Shown here piece after piece: positions 22,371 through 29,768 of a stretch of 64,000 nt of DNA; the stretch's first letter is position 1, and each line of letters opens with the position of its first letter. A model generated the notes under the pieces. It saw only the letters and a list, made by a program, of their open reading frames with translations. It was not told the DNA's origin and searched no databases. Source of the stretch: a virus. The stretch is from IMG/VR virus record IMGVR_UViG_3300022602_000039, positions 1 through 64,000 of that record; one strand, given 5' to 3'. The translations under genes and the position numbers were made by a program.

Positions 22371-23261
22371 TTATCCTGGTATTGCCGATGATCCTAGAGT
22401 AACTGACCAACCCTGTGGTGAAGCTGTTAAATAATTAACGTAAGAATAAATTGCTCCGTTTATGGGCCCAGCAGCTGAAGAGGATAGTGCTGGCATATTC
22501 GGTCCACCTAAATTAATAGTACCACTAAGAGTGTTATATTGAGAAACCATTGTAGCAAAAGCAGACAAACAATAATATACACCTGTTAGTGTAAAATAAT
22601 TATTATGTGCATCAAAACTTTTTAATGTTTTAGGAACTGGATTTAAATTAAATCCTGACAATTGATTGATATAAACCCAAAATGTATTTAGGTTTGTACA
22701 ACCACTGAGTGAAGGTATTGTTCCATTTATTTTTATTGATCCATTTTGTTTAAAACAATAGTATAATGCAAGATTAGGCAAATAACCAAAAGGTGGTATT
22801 GGTCCTGAAAAATAATTATCGTCAAATCTAAATGTAGTAGATGTTGCGGTTGAATTCGGTAATACAGGTAAAGATCCAGACATACTAGAGTTATAAACCG
22901 AAAAGTTTTGTAGGTTGGTAAGTGCGGTTAATGGTGGGAGACTCCCAGTAATAGAATAATGGCTTATCCCTATATTGAAATATGTGAGATTAATTCTTGA
23001 ACTTAAAGTTGAAAAATATGATGAAAAATCACCCGGTATATAACTTCCATAAGTATAAAAATATGTTAGATTTGGACAATTATCAAATCCCGGTTTTAAT
23101 GTTACAAAGTTGTTTGAAATTCCACCACCAGTATTAAATGATGTAAGATTTGGAAAAAATGATATATCAACAGTTCCTGAGAGAGGTGGATTCGAAGACC
23201 CTAAATTTATAGAAATAATTGAATCTGTAACGCTTCTAGGTAATAATGAAATAATTGCCAT
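22371..23261 (-). CDS. leucine-rich-repeat virion or adhesin protein
   Basis: A 296-residue protein with irregular LRRs (GSLPPLTALTNLQNFSVYN, SGSLPVLPN, GTIPSLSGCTNLNTFWVY), rich in N, S, T and G. LRR domains of this type occur in phage tail adhesins. The reading frame is the same as that of the gene at 23265 and is separated from it only by TAA-GTC, so both may be one protein. Confidence 0.75.
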   Translation of the reverse strand: MAIISLLPRSVTDSIISINLGSSNPPLSGTVDISFFPNLTSFNTGGGISNNFVTLKPGFDNCPNLTYFYTYGSYIPGDFSSYFSTLSSRINLTYFNIGISHYSITGSLPPLTALTNLQNFSVYNSSMSGSLPVLPNSTATSTTFRFDDNYFSGPIPPFGYLPNLALYYCFKQNGSIKINGTIPSLSGCTNLNTFWVYINQLSGFNLNPVPKTLKSFDAHNNYFTLTGVYYCLSAFATMVSQYNTLSGTINLGGPNMPALSSSAAGPINGAIYSYVNYLTASPQGWSVTLGSSAIPG

Positions 23262-23264
23262 GAC

Positions 23265-23477
23265 TTAATATGTTTTACTTACAGACGAAAATGCAGGTGC
23301 AAGTGTTGATGAACCGTCTCCCCAATAAATATATGTACTACCATTTATTGTTCCAATTTGAACCCCTGATAGCCCCGTGCCAGTAGTAGGAGTAGGAAAT
23401 GACCACAAAGGAATAATCGAATTTCCTGAGAAAACTCTTTGTAATCGAAATTGACCCTGTAGTTGAAGTGATGACAT
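23265..23477 (-). CDS. N-terminal part of the LRR tail protein, ends at in-frame TAA
   Basis: A 70-residue protein. TYIYWGDGSSTLAPAFSSVSKTY is the first half of a PKD/BspA-like WGDGS domain, whose expected next strand is supplied in frame after the stop (VMAIISLLP). See the in-frame stop at 23265-23267. Confidence 0.65.
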   Translation of the reverse strand: MSSLQLQGQFRLQRVFSGNSIIPLWSFPTPTTGTGLSGVQIGTINGSTYIYWGDGSSTLAPAFSSVSKTY

Positions 23478-23521
23478 ATTAAAATATATTTAATTAATAA
23501 AATTACTTTTTAAACGGTTTA

Positions 23522-23629
23522 TTAGAATGCTTTTTTGTATCCTACCATTTGAATCATATGCCAATCTAAATCCTTTTTAAGACTCTCAATAAGGGTTGTG
23601 CATTTTGTTGTTTCTACTTCGTATTTCAT
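23522..23629 (-). CDS. hypothetical protein, 35 aa
   Basis: MKYEVETTKCTTLIESLKKD and so on; function not recognised. Its promoter combines early and late elements. Confidence 0.58.
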   Translation of the reverse strand: MKYEVETTKCTTLIESLKKDLDWHMIQMVGYKKAF

Positions 23630-23634
23630 AATCT

Positions 23635-23663
23635 TATTTATAAGCTTTAGGAGGAGGTGTCAA
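23635..23663 (-). promoter_or_regulatory. hybrid early/late promoter
   Basis: The usual cassette (TTGACA, CCTCCTCCTAAAGC spacer) has become TATAAATA-N5-ATG(23629), a perfect T4-like late octamer, by small changes where other copies read TATAGAAT. Confidence 0.7.
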
Positions 23664-23818
23664 GAAATCTTTCTCCAAGAAGTAATTGTCTGAGTAACCT
23701 TCTTATATTTTACTCCATCAATGATAACCTCATTAACATCTCCAGAAATGATTCTTTGAAAATCGTCCTCACAGATGTATTCTGATTTAATTTCCTCTTT
23801 AGGCGTATCCACAGACAT
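23660..23818 (-). CDS. hypothetical protein (EDDF family, copy 3)
   Basis: A 52-residue protein: MSVDTPKEEIKSEYICEDDF, ending ITSWRKIS. Start 23818 overlaps the upstream gene end. Closest relative is the remnant at 6076. Confidence 0.72.
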   Translation of the reverse strand: MSVDTPKEEIKSEYICEDDFQRIISGDVNEVIIDGVKYKKVTQTITSWRKIS

Positions 23819-23819
23819 A

Positions 23820-23930
23820 TTAAAATTGCTTAAAGGAACATCTTGAGCATTCAAGATGTGGATCCTCGTAGATATGATATACACGATCAAATCTATGACC
23901 AAAGAGAAGACAGAGTAGTCTTTTAATCAT
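23820..23930 (-). CDS. small zinc-finger-like protein, 36 aa
   Basis: MIKRLLCLLFGHRFDR followed by LECSRCSF; a GH-x-CxxC arrangement common in small phage proteins. The start overlaps the upstream stop (TAGTATG). Confidence 0.65.
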   Translation of the reverse strand: MIKRLLCLLFGHRFDRVYHIYEDPHLECSRCSFKQF

Positions 23931-23931
23931 A

Positions 23932-24369
23932 CTAGGATCCCCACACAAATTCAATAAACGTAACTCCATCAGGTCTTGGATCGAGAACCCTAAAACCTTC
24001 CAAAAATAAGCACGCTGTCGATCCGTCGCTATCGTCTATAAGCTGTCGACCAGCCTCGTTAATAATCTCAGACCAACGCGGATTAATCATAATTTCACTA
24101 TTAATCTGCTTGTCGCTGATCCTCCAATAATTACTATAAAAAATAACTTGACCAGGAAATACCGGCTCATCTGACCAAATATCAGGATGATCAACAATCC
24201 AATTATTAAGGTCTCCTTTATCGTCTTTGTTTGTTTCAAACATTGAGAATGACAGACCGACGTTACCTTGTGCGCTCTTATGCTTACACATGGCTTTGGT
24301 AACCTTCTCCAGGGTAGAGTAGGTAGAGGTAGCGGTATATTCTAGCAAGGGTGCGTTTTCAATTTTCAT
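23932..24369 (-). CDS. hypothetical protein, 145 aa
   Basis: Function not recognised; folded-protein composition with several tryptophans. Promoter 6 nt upstream. Confidence 0.72.
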   Translation of the reverse strand: MKIENAPLLEYTATSTYSTLEKVTKAMCKHKSAQGNVGLSFSMFETNKDDKGDLNNWIVDHPDIWSDEPVFPGQVIFYSNYWRISDKQINSEIMINPRWSEIINEAGRQLIDDSDGSTACLFLEGFRVLDPRPDGVTFIEFVWGS

Positions 24370-24375
24370 ACTATC

Positions 24376-24404
24376 AGTATATTGGAAACCGATAGGAATT
24401 ACAA
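24376..24404 (-). promoter_or_regulatory. early-type promoter, leaderless spacing
   Basis: TTGTAA-N17-TATACT-N6-ATG(24369). Confidence 0.75.
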
Positions 24405-24692
24405 GCTAGAAATTGAATGAGAGACGAGCGAATCAATCCTAAAAGAACGCCAGGCCTTTTTCTCTAGATCCCAAACAGCAATGTTTGTTTCACTCTGCTT
24501 CTTATCCTTTGTAGCATCTTCATCCTCATGCTTCTCAACAACAGGGAGGTGTTCGGCTTTAAGAGTACAAAGCATTGTTCTTTCAGTACCGTCCTTCTTT
24601 GTAAAGACAACAGAGAGGACATTTTCAAGAAGGAGCTTCTTGAGATCGTTTCTTAGGGATTGGTATAGGTTGGTTCCAGTTGTATCAGTCAT
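24399..24692 (-). CDS. SH3-like barrel phage protein
   Basis: A 97-residue protein. VVFTKKDGTERTMLCTL and NIAVWDLEKKAWRSFRID are the hallmark strands of a small SH3-like protein widespread in T4-type cyanophages and other myoviruses. Exact role unknown. Confidence 0.75.
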   Translation of the reverse strand: MTDTTGTNLYQSLRNDLKKLLLENVLSVVFTKKDGTERTMLCTLKAEHLPVVEKHEDEDATKDKKQSETNIAVWDLEKKAWRSFRIDSLVSHSISSL

Positions 24693-24698
24693 CCTATC

Positions 24699-24727
24699 AA
24701 TATAGTTGAGCTCTTAATGAACTACAA
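24699..24727 (-). promoter_or_regulatory. early-type promoter, leaderless spacing
   Basis: TTGTAG-N17-TATATT-N6-ATG(24692). Confidence 0.72.
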
Positions 24728-24729
24728 GC

Positions 24730-25047
24730 TTATTTTTCTAAATTCTTTTTAGCTTGATCGAAGTTAAACTTGATATCCTTTACAGTCTCTTTAGTATATG
24801 GATCAAGCTTCTCTTTAAACGATTCGTAATCAGTAAGATCGTGAACAGTAAAATGAGGTAGAGGCTTAGTGTGCTTAAACTTATTCTCCTGATGATTATG
24901 ATAGGTAAATAAAAATACTACACCGAAGAATAAAACACCAAGGACAACTGTTTTAAAAGCACCTGCAATAATTCTCTCAATAATCCAAATAGAAACAACA
25001 GCGAGAAGAACGGTTAATATAATTTCAATGGGATTAGAGTAGTCCAT
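24730..25047 (-). CDS. membrane protein with two helices, 105 aa
   Basis: Hydrophobic segments IEIILTVLLAVVSIWIIERI and TVVLGVLFFGVVFLFTY, then a soluble helical tail. Function not recognised. Confidence 0.7.
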   Translation of the reverse strand: MDYSNPIEIILTVLLAVVSIWIIERIIAGAFKTVVLGVLFFGVVFLFTYHNHQENKFKHTKPLPHFTVHDLTDYESFKEKLDPYTKETVKDIKFNFDQAKKNLEK

Positions 25048-25049
25048 TT

Positions 25050-25454
25050 TTATTTTGCGTCTGGGTTATAAAGCATGTCGTGAGACGCTGTTGAGATATC
25101 GTATTTACTGTAAGTAATACTTGTATCGTTATTAGTAAAGTTAGGATCCATATCAGCTGCACTATAATCTTCATTCTGTTCTTTATATAGCTCAAGACCC
25201 TCTCTAAGAACATTATTGATAACATCGTTAGCGGAGATATCCTCATCAAGAGACTTCTTGATAATCATCTCAAGTACCTCTCTAGGCCATTCACCTATAT
25301 TAAGCTCAACCTTTACATATGGTCGAAGCTCTACAGCTCCATCATCCTTGAGTTTAACCTCATATCGCTGACCACGCTCAAGGCCTAGCTCTTGAACTTC
25401 CTCATCAGAGAATTGAATAAACAGTTCGTTAGTTGGTTGTAGGGTTTTCTTCAT
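25050..25454 (-). CDS. hypothetical protein, AbrB-like N-terminus
   Basis: A 134-residue protein. The N-terminal strand pattern FIQFSDEEVQELGLERGQRY followed by EVKLKDDGAVEL resembles SpoVT/AbrB swapped-hairpin domains; the rest is helical and acidic. Weak functional assignment. The start overlaps the APS kinase stop. Confidence 0.65.
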   Translation of the reverse strand: MKKTLQPTNELFIQFSDEEVQELGLERGQRYEVKLKDDGAVELRPYVKVELNIGEWPREVLEMIIKKSLDEDISANDVINNVLREGLELYKEQNEDYSAADMDPNFTNNDTSITYSKYDISTASHDMLYNPDAK

Positions 25455-26005
25455 ATTATTACTGGTGTGTGCATTCTAGTATAGATGATACCGACAGCTC
25501 TTTCAACTGTCATTTTACCATAAAGTGTAGATTTTGGATGTATTCTAATTTCAGGAAACTCTGGTGGTTCATACGGAGAATCAATTCCAGTAAAGTCTTT
25601 AATCTCTCCAGCTCGAACCTTTTTATACAAACCTTTAGGGTCTCTCTCTTCACAAATCTCAAGAGGTGTATCCATAAAGACTTCAAAAAATCTTGCGTTC
25701 GCATACTTTGTAATCATATCTCGTGCTTCATCCCTCATTGAACGGAGAGGGGAGATCATAGCGACAATAACAAGATCAGCCTTCTGAAATGTTAGCATAT
25801 TCTTAGCACAGTAAATAGCTTCAGAAACCATTCTCTGTCTACTCTTCATATCAAACCCTTTTGGTTTGTCATACTTTGATCTAAGAATATCACCATCAAC
25901 AATACCTGTTCGATATTGATCCTTGCACTTTTCATACAAAGCATTGGCAACAGTTGTTTTACCAGCCCCAGATAATCCTGTGAGCCAGACGACAGTAGGT
26001 CTCAT
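25451..26005 (-). CDS. cysC: adenylyl-sulfate (APS) kinase
   Basis: A 184-residue protein. Walker A GLSGAGKTT near residue 10, the DGD-x-LR segment, and the APS-kinase block FFEVFMDTPLEICEERDPKG, then RAGEIKDFTGIDSPYEPPE. The enzyme phosphorylates APS to PAPS, the sulfate donor. A sulfotransferase is encoded at 51845. No ATP sulfurylase is visible, so APS would come from the host. Confidence 0.92.
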   Translation of the reverse strand: MRPTVVWLTGLSGAGKTTVANALYEKCKDQYRTGIVDGDILRSKYDKPKGFDMKSRQRMVSEAIYCAKNMLTFQKADLVIVAMISPLRSMRDEARDMITKYANARFFEVFMDTPLEICEERDPKGLYKKVRAGEIKDFTGIDSPYEPPEFPEIRIHPKSTLYGKMTVERAVGIIYTRMHTPVII

Positions 26006-26232
26006 CAGTCAAGTGTTATATTATTTTCTTCCATCAACTTATGAAGTTCATTTCTTACTAATTCCATAGTATCAGTAAGAAGCTCAGGAACTCCTTCAGC
26101 AGGATATTTGATATATTTTCTTAGATACTGATCAAGGTCCCAAAGAACAGAACGATATTTACTAGCATTAACTGCTTGTTCAAATTCGTACTGATCTTCG
26201 TTCAAATCAAACTCTAGAATTGCTTTAGGCAT
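26005..26232 (-). CDS. conserved phage protein, 75 aa
   Basis: AILEFDLNEDQYEFEQAVNA, then LWDLDQYLRKYIKY, then HKLMEENNITLD matches a small family common in tailed phages; role unknown. Overlaps the APS kinase start by one base. Confidence 0.75.
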   Translation of the reverse strand: MPKAILEFDLNEDQYEFEQAVNASKYRSVLWDLDQYLRKYIKYPAEGVPELLTDTMELVRNELHKLMEENNITLD

Positions 26233-26233
26233 A

Positions 26234-27568
26234 TTATTTTTCTCCTCGTTCTATTTTATATACATTGCATGGACAAATCCACTTTTTTTCTTTTTGAAAT
26301 TCATTAGGATGTATTTTTGAAAGTGATTCGGTAAATTCTGTAGTTCTCTTTAAAAGCTCTTCAGCATCAAACTCTACCTCTCTCTGCTTTGCTTGAACAG
26401 CATCCTGCATAGCAACTTTAGTTGTACTCCATTTCTCAACCTGCTTTTCATCTAAAGGATCTTCACTATTAAGTTCAGATTCAACAAACTCCTTAATGTT
26501 CTTATCATAAACACTCCAATGAATAGGGTACATAGGATGCTTTTGTTCTTCTGTCTTCTCGATCATTAATCCTTCTTTACAGAAGCCACAACCACCAAAG
26601 TAATTAGTATCATGAGCTACTTTATAGCCACACTTGTTACAGACATAACTGGTTTCAGTTCCATCATACGAATTACCCTCTACAGGATCTTCACTATTAA
26701 GTTCAGATTCAACAAACTCCTTAATGTTCTTATCATAACCACTCCAATGAATAGGGTACATAGGATGCTTTTGCTCTTCTGTCTTCTCGGATACATAATC
26801 AACAATATCATCCTCTAGCTTTTTAATCTGAGCTTTCTGCTCATCAATAGTACTCTTACCACCTTCAATAATTTTATGAAGAGCTGTAACTTGAAGATTT
26901 AACTTTTCATTCTCCTCTTTAAGAGCCTTAACTTCTGTATGCCAATTAGTGCTCATTTCATTAATCTCGCTTCTTAGCTCTTCATTAATCTTTTTGAGAA
27001 CAATAACATCATAGTCAAGTGAGTGATTTATTAGATCATCACTAAACTTAGAATCATCGAATTTCTTCTTCAATGCTTCAATCTCTTTATTAGCTGCATT
27101 GAGCTGATGCTTAAATTCATCTCTTTCTTGAGAACACTTCTTATAATTGTTCTGAACAATCTGAAGCTTTGCTTCCATATACTTCAAACCACCCATTGTA
27201 ACAAAACCATTATACTTCTCAAGAAGTTCAGTGTTTCTATTCTTCAACACAGCATAGTCATTCTTAAGAGTAAAGAGCTGATCCTGTAGATCTCTATTTA
27301 CATCACTATCAATCTCATTAACTCTTTCCATCAACTCAACATTCTCTTTCTTGAGATGTCTAAGACCATTAACTTCTTTTACAAGCTCATCAACAGTATC
27401 TGCTTTTTCATCATATAACTTTCTCCAATTTTTATTGCCTATTTTCCAGCCTTCAAGCTCATTCTTAAGCCCTTGATTCTCAGTTAAGAGCTTTCCTATA
27501 AACTGTGTGAGCTCATCAGTTGGTGCACAATTACCAGGACCACCAAACTTTGAAAATAAATTGAACAT
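26234..27568 (-). CDS. large coiled-coil protein with zinc motif
   Basis: A 444-residue protein. Long coiled coil (residues ~15-270), then two copies of a ~33-residue segment (EKTEEQKHPMYPIHWS, KNIKEFVESELNSEDP) flanking CNKCGYKVAHD-x-CGFC, a four-cysteine zinc site. Function not recognised; the architecture suggests a scaffold or nucleic-acid-associated protein. Promoter 6 nt upstream. Confidence 0.75.
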   Translation of the reverse strand: MFNLFSKFGGPGNCAPTDELTQFIGKLLTENQGLKNELEGWKIGNKNWRKLYDEKADTVDELVKEVNGLRHLKKENVELMERVNEIDSDVNRDLQDQLFTLKNDYAVLKNRNTELLEKYNGFVTMGGLKYMEAKLQIVQNNYKKCSQERDEFKHQLNAANKEIEALKKKFDDSKFSDDLINHSLDYDVIVLKKINEELRSEINEMSTNWHTEVKALKEENEKLNLQVTALHKIIEGGKSTIDEQKAQIKKLEDDIVDYVSEKTEEQKHPMYPIHWSGYDKNIKEFVESELNSEDPVEGNSYDGTETSYVCNKCGYKVAHDTNYFGGCGFCKEGLMIEKTEEQKHPMYPIHWSVYDKNIKEFVESELNSEDPLDEKQVEKWSTTKVAMQDAVQAKQREVEFDAEELLKRTTEFTESLSKIHPNEFQKEKKWICPCNVYKIERGEK

Positions 27569-27574
27569 ACCTAA

Positions 27575-27602
27575 ATGATATATTCATTTTAAATGATGTC
27601 AA
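27575..27602 (-). promoter_or_regulatory. early-type promoter, leaderless spacing
   Basis: TTGACA-N16-TATCAT-N6-ATG(27568). Confidence 0.78.
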
Positions 27603-27734
27603 GATTTAAATTTTGCTTTTATCTTTTTAATAAAAGCTTCTATCTCTGGAATAAAACAAACTACAAGAAATAAGCCAAACAAGGATATAGCTATAGATAA
27701 CAGTACTAAAAATATAACTAAAAGTAGATGCATA
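27599..27734 (-). pseudogene. small membrane protein with probable 1-nt frameshift
   Basis: From the ATG at 27734 the frame is only 35 codons. A run of five T after codon 3 shifts it. With four T the frame would continue through a membrane helix and a lysine-rich tail (IEAFIKKIKAKFKS) to a TGA inside the -35 box at 27599, exactly where other genes here stop. It may be a sequencing error or a real mutation. Confidence 0.5.
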
Positions 27735-27736
27735 AA

Positions 27737-27934
27737 TTAAATTTCGTAAAACCAACTCTTCTTAAACTTCTCAAACTCTCTTATCCATATATTAAACTTT
27801 CTAAGTCTTCTACCAGCCTTTCTGCCCTTCTTCTTTACTTTCTTTAAACCCTTAAAGATCATTAAAAAGAACAATAACATACCTACAGCAAACAAACCCA
27901 TTGTTACATGACCAATGAGTGTAAAGGGATCCAT
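27737..27934 (-). CDS. membrane protein with basic tail, 65 aa
   Basis: One helix (VTMGLFAVGMLLFFLMIF) then a strongly basic stretch (KGLKKVKKKGRKAGRRLRKF). Confidence 0.68.
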   Translation of the reverse strand: MDPFTLIGHVTMGLFAVGMLLFFLMIFKGLKKVKKKGRKAGRRLRKFNIWIREFEKFKKSWFYEI

Positions 27935-27942
27935 ATTATTAT

Positions 27943-28113
27943 TTAATATATCTCCTTATACTCTATATAGCTCTCTAAAATTTCATCTTCAAATTTAAAC
28001 TGAAGACAGCTCTTGCCTTCATGCATATATCTCTGAATAGCTGTAACCTGAGATAAAGGAACCCATTGTTCAATATCTTCTACCCATACACAAGCTATCT
28101 TTACACCATGCAT
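27943..28113 (-). CDS. hypothetical protein, 56 aa
   Basis: MHGVKIACVWVEDIEQWVPL, then KFEDEILESYIEY; function not recognised. No Shine-Dalgarno site. Confidence 0.58.
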   Translation of the reverse strand: MHGVKIACVWVEDIEQWVPLSQVTAIQRYMHEGKSCLQFKFEDEILESYIEYKEIY

Positions 28114-28121
28114 AAAAGTAT

Positions 28122-28496
28122 TTAATACATCTCGTTAGGAACAAGTTCTAAGACTTTCTTTCTAACTTCTTCTAATTGTTCAAGGTTATACTTCTCATGC
28201 TGATCCCATTCAAGGTCACCATAATGCTCAACATACCAAGCCAATTCATCTAGAATTGAGTTCTTTAAAAGCTTAATCAATTCCACCTGACACTCTTCAT
28301 AGGTATCAAAACTTGTCTCTTCATATCTAGGATTAACAAAACCATGATGAGCTACTGTCCACTGACCAGGTTTCCCATATGAAAAGGTCTGTGTTATATA
28401 GAAATGACAATCTCTATCCTTATGCCAAGAGCCACCACTTAAAATAGAAAGATACCAAATTTCATTTAATTCGGCAATTTTATCTAGATTGGTCAT
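28122..28496 (-). CDS. hypothetical protein, 124 aa
   Basis: Function not recognised; many H, W and Y residues. Overlaps the preceding gene by 17 nt. Confidence 0.68.
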   Translation of the reverse strand: MTNLDKIAELNEIWYLSILSGGSWHKDRDCHFYITQTFSYGKPGQWTVAHHGFVNPRYEETSFDTYEECQVELIKLLKNSILDELAWYVEHYGDLEWDQHEKYNLEQLEEVRKKVLELVPNEMY

Positions 28497-28716
28497 AATC
28501 TTCATAAGGATATTCTGTTTCTAGTACTGAATTTACATCAATGTCCATATCAATTTTAATAGGTTTTCCTACTATGTGATTGCTTTCATCAACTGCTCTA
28601 ATAATAATAAATCTAGGATTAGTTATAGACTTTTGAACCATACCTGCACCAATAATGTGTATTACATCATTGCCTATACCACCATCTGAATCATACTCTA
28701 CTCTTACTGCTTTCAT
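28480..28716 (-). CDS. hypothetical protein, 78 aa
   Basis: Function not recognised; beta-rich. Start 28716 overlaps the upstream stop (TAATATG). Confidence 0.67.
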   Translation of the reverse strand: MKAVRVEYDSDGGIGNDVIHIIGAGMVQKSITNPRFIIIRAVDESNHIVGKPIKIDMDIDVNSVLETEYPYEDYDQSR

Positions 28717-28717
28717 A

Positions 28718-28990
28718 TTAGTATCCCATATCAAGCTCTTGAGCCTGTTTTGTTAATTCATCTAATGACCCAGCCCTTTCTTCTTTCCATATAAGGTTTA
28801 AAATATGGTCCTGAAAAGTTGTATAGTCATAAGCATAAATCTCCCATTCATCAAAGCCTGCATCCTGAACTGTCTTACCTCTCATATAATTCTCCCACAA
28901 AGGGATTAACTCTTCAGGTAGAGCTCTTAGAATATCTTTTTCAAAGATACATCCATTTTCATTGGCTCTAAGATTAGGTGCTTGTTTCAT
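28718..28990 (-). CDS. hypothetical protein, paralogue of 2528-2764
   Basis: A 90-residue protein; the ending SLDELTKQAQELDMGY matches 2528-2764. Function not recognised. Confidence 0.7.
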   Translation of the reverse strand: MKQAPNLRANENGCIFEKDILRALPEELIPLWENYMRGKTVQDAGFDEWEIYAYDYTTFQDHILNLIWKEERAGSLDELTKQAQELDMGY

Positions 28991-29304
28991 ATTAATCCCT
29001 CCTCTCTCAAAACTTTATTAATGATCTCAGGATCACTGTTTTCAGCTCTCCTTTTTCTTCGCTCTTCTCTAGTCTTATCAGCTTTGGGTGTGTATAGAAG
29101 ATTCCAGAACTTAGCATTAATGAGCTCTTGTTGTCTTTTATCAGACAACTCTCCATTCCCAGATCTGTGTGAATAAGACCAAGCATCAGCATTCTGCACA
29201 AGCTCTTGAATAGCTAGATTGTCCATACAACAAACAGCCATATTAATCTTATGCAAGAATGCCTCATACACTTTAACTTTTTGTTTTAGGGTTGGATTCT
29301 TCAT
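28987..29304 (-). CDS. hypothetical early protein, 105 aa
   Basis: Function not recognised; helical with a basic stretch (KADKTREERRKRRAENSD). Confidence 0.7.
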   Translation of the reverse strand: MKNPTLKQKVKVYEAFLHKINMAVCCMDNLAIQELVQNADAWSYSHRSGNGELSDKRQQELINAKFWNLLYTPKADKTREERRKRRAENSDPEIINKVLREEGLI

Positions 29305-29311
29305 TTCCTAT

Positions 29312-29340
29312 ATAGTATAGAAAATTCAAGGACAAATCAA
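29312..29340 (-). promoter_or_regulatory. early-type promoter
   Basis: TTGATT-N17-TACTAT with 7 nt to the ATG at 29304. Confidence 0.72.
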
Positions 29341-29756
29341 GCTAAATATTCTAGTCCTTCAATATATTTTTTCTTTTGTTTTTCAGATGGTGTATCATTA
29401 AGATTATATTTCATATCAGCAATCTTCACAGCCCTAGCAATAGGATTGTTTTTTATTGAAGAAAGATACATCATATAATCTATTCCCTTTGTCTTTGTTA
29501 ATCTGTTTACAGCATCAACAACTTTATCAGGCATTCCAATTTTTGACAAGTCATTAAGATTATAACTTGTATCCTCTACAACATCATGAAGATATGCAGC
29601 TGCAATATTTTCTGGAGTCTGAGGCTGAACAGATCTTGCCACACCATCTACATGATTAAAGTATGATGTTTTACCATCCCTGCGAAATTGACCTGTATGA
29701 GCCATTTGTGCAAAATTTCTAGCTGTTACAATTAACTCAAGCCCTTTTTCTTTCAT
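29337..29756 (-). CDS. HD-domain hydrolase, alarmone (p)ppGpp hydrolase-like
   Basis: A 139-residue protein. AHTGQFRRDGKTSYFNHVDGV, then AAAYLHDVVEDTSY, then KIADMKYNL follow the SpoT/MESH1-type HD pattern (H, HD-x-x-ED, late D). A stand-alone single-domain form as in MESH1-like proteins. It could lower host (p)ppGpp, but other substrates are possible. Confidence 0.82.
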   Translation of the reverse strand: MKEKGLELIVTARNFAQMAHTGQFRRDGKTSYFNHVDGVARSVQPQTPENIAAAYLHDVVEDTSYNLNDLSKIGMPDKVVDAVNRLTKTKGIDYMMYLSSIKNNPIARAVKIADMKYNLNDTPSEKQKKKYIEGLEYLA

Positions 29757-29768
29757 TTTAATATTTAA

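Noticed and set aside
25510-25704. Second minus-strand frame inside the APS kinase gene
   Set aside because: It is a shadow frame of a strongly conserved enzyme and has no recognisable features.
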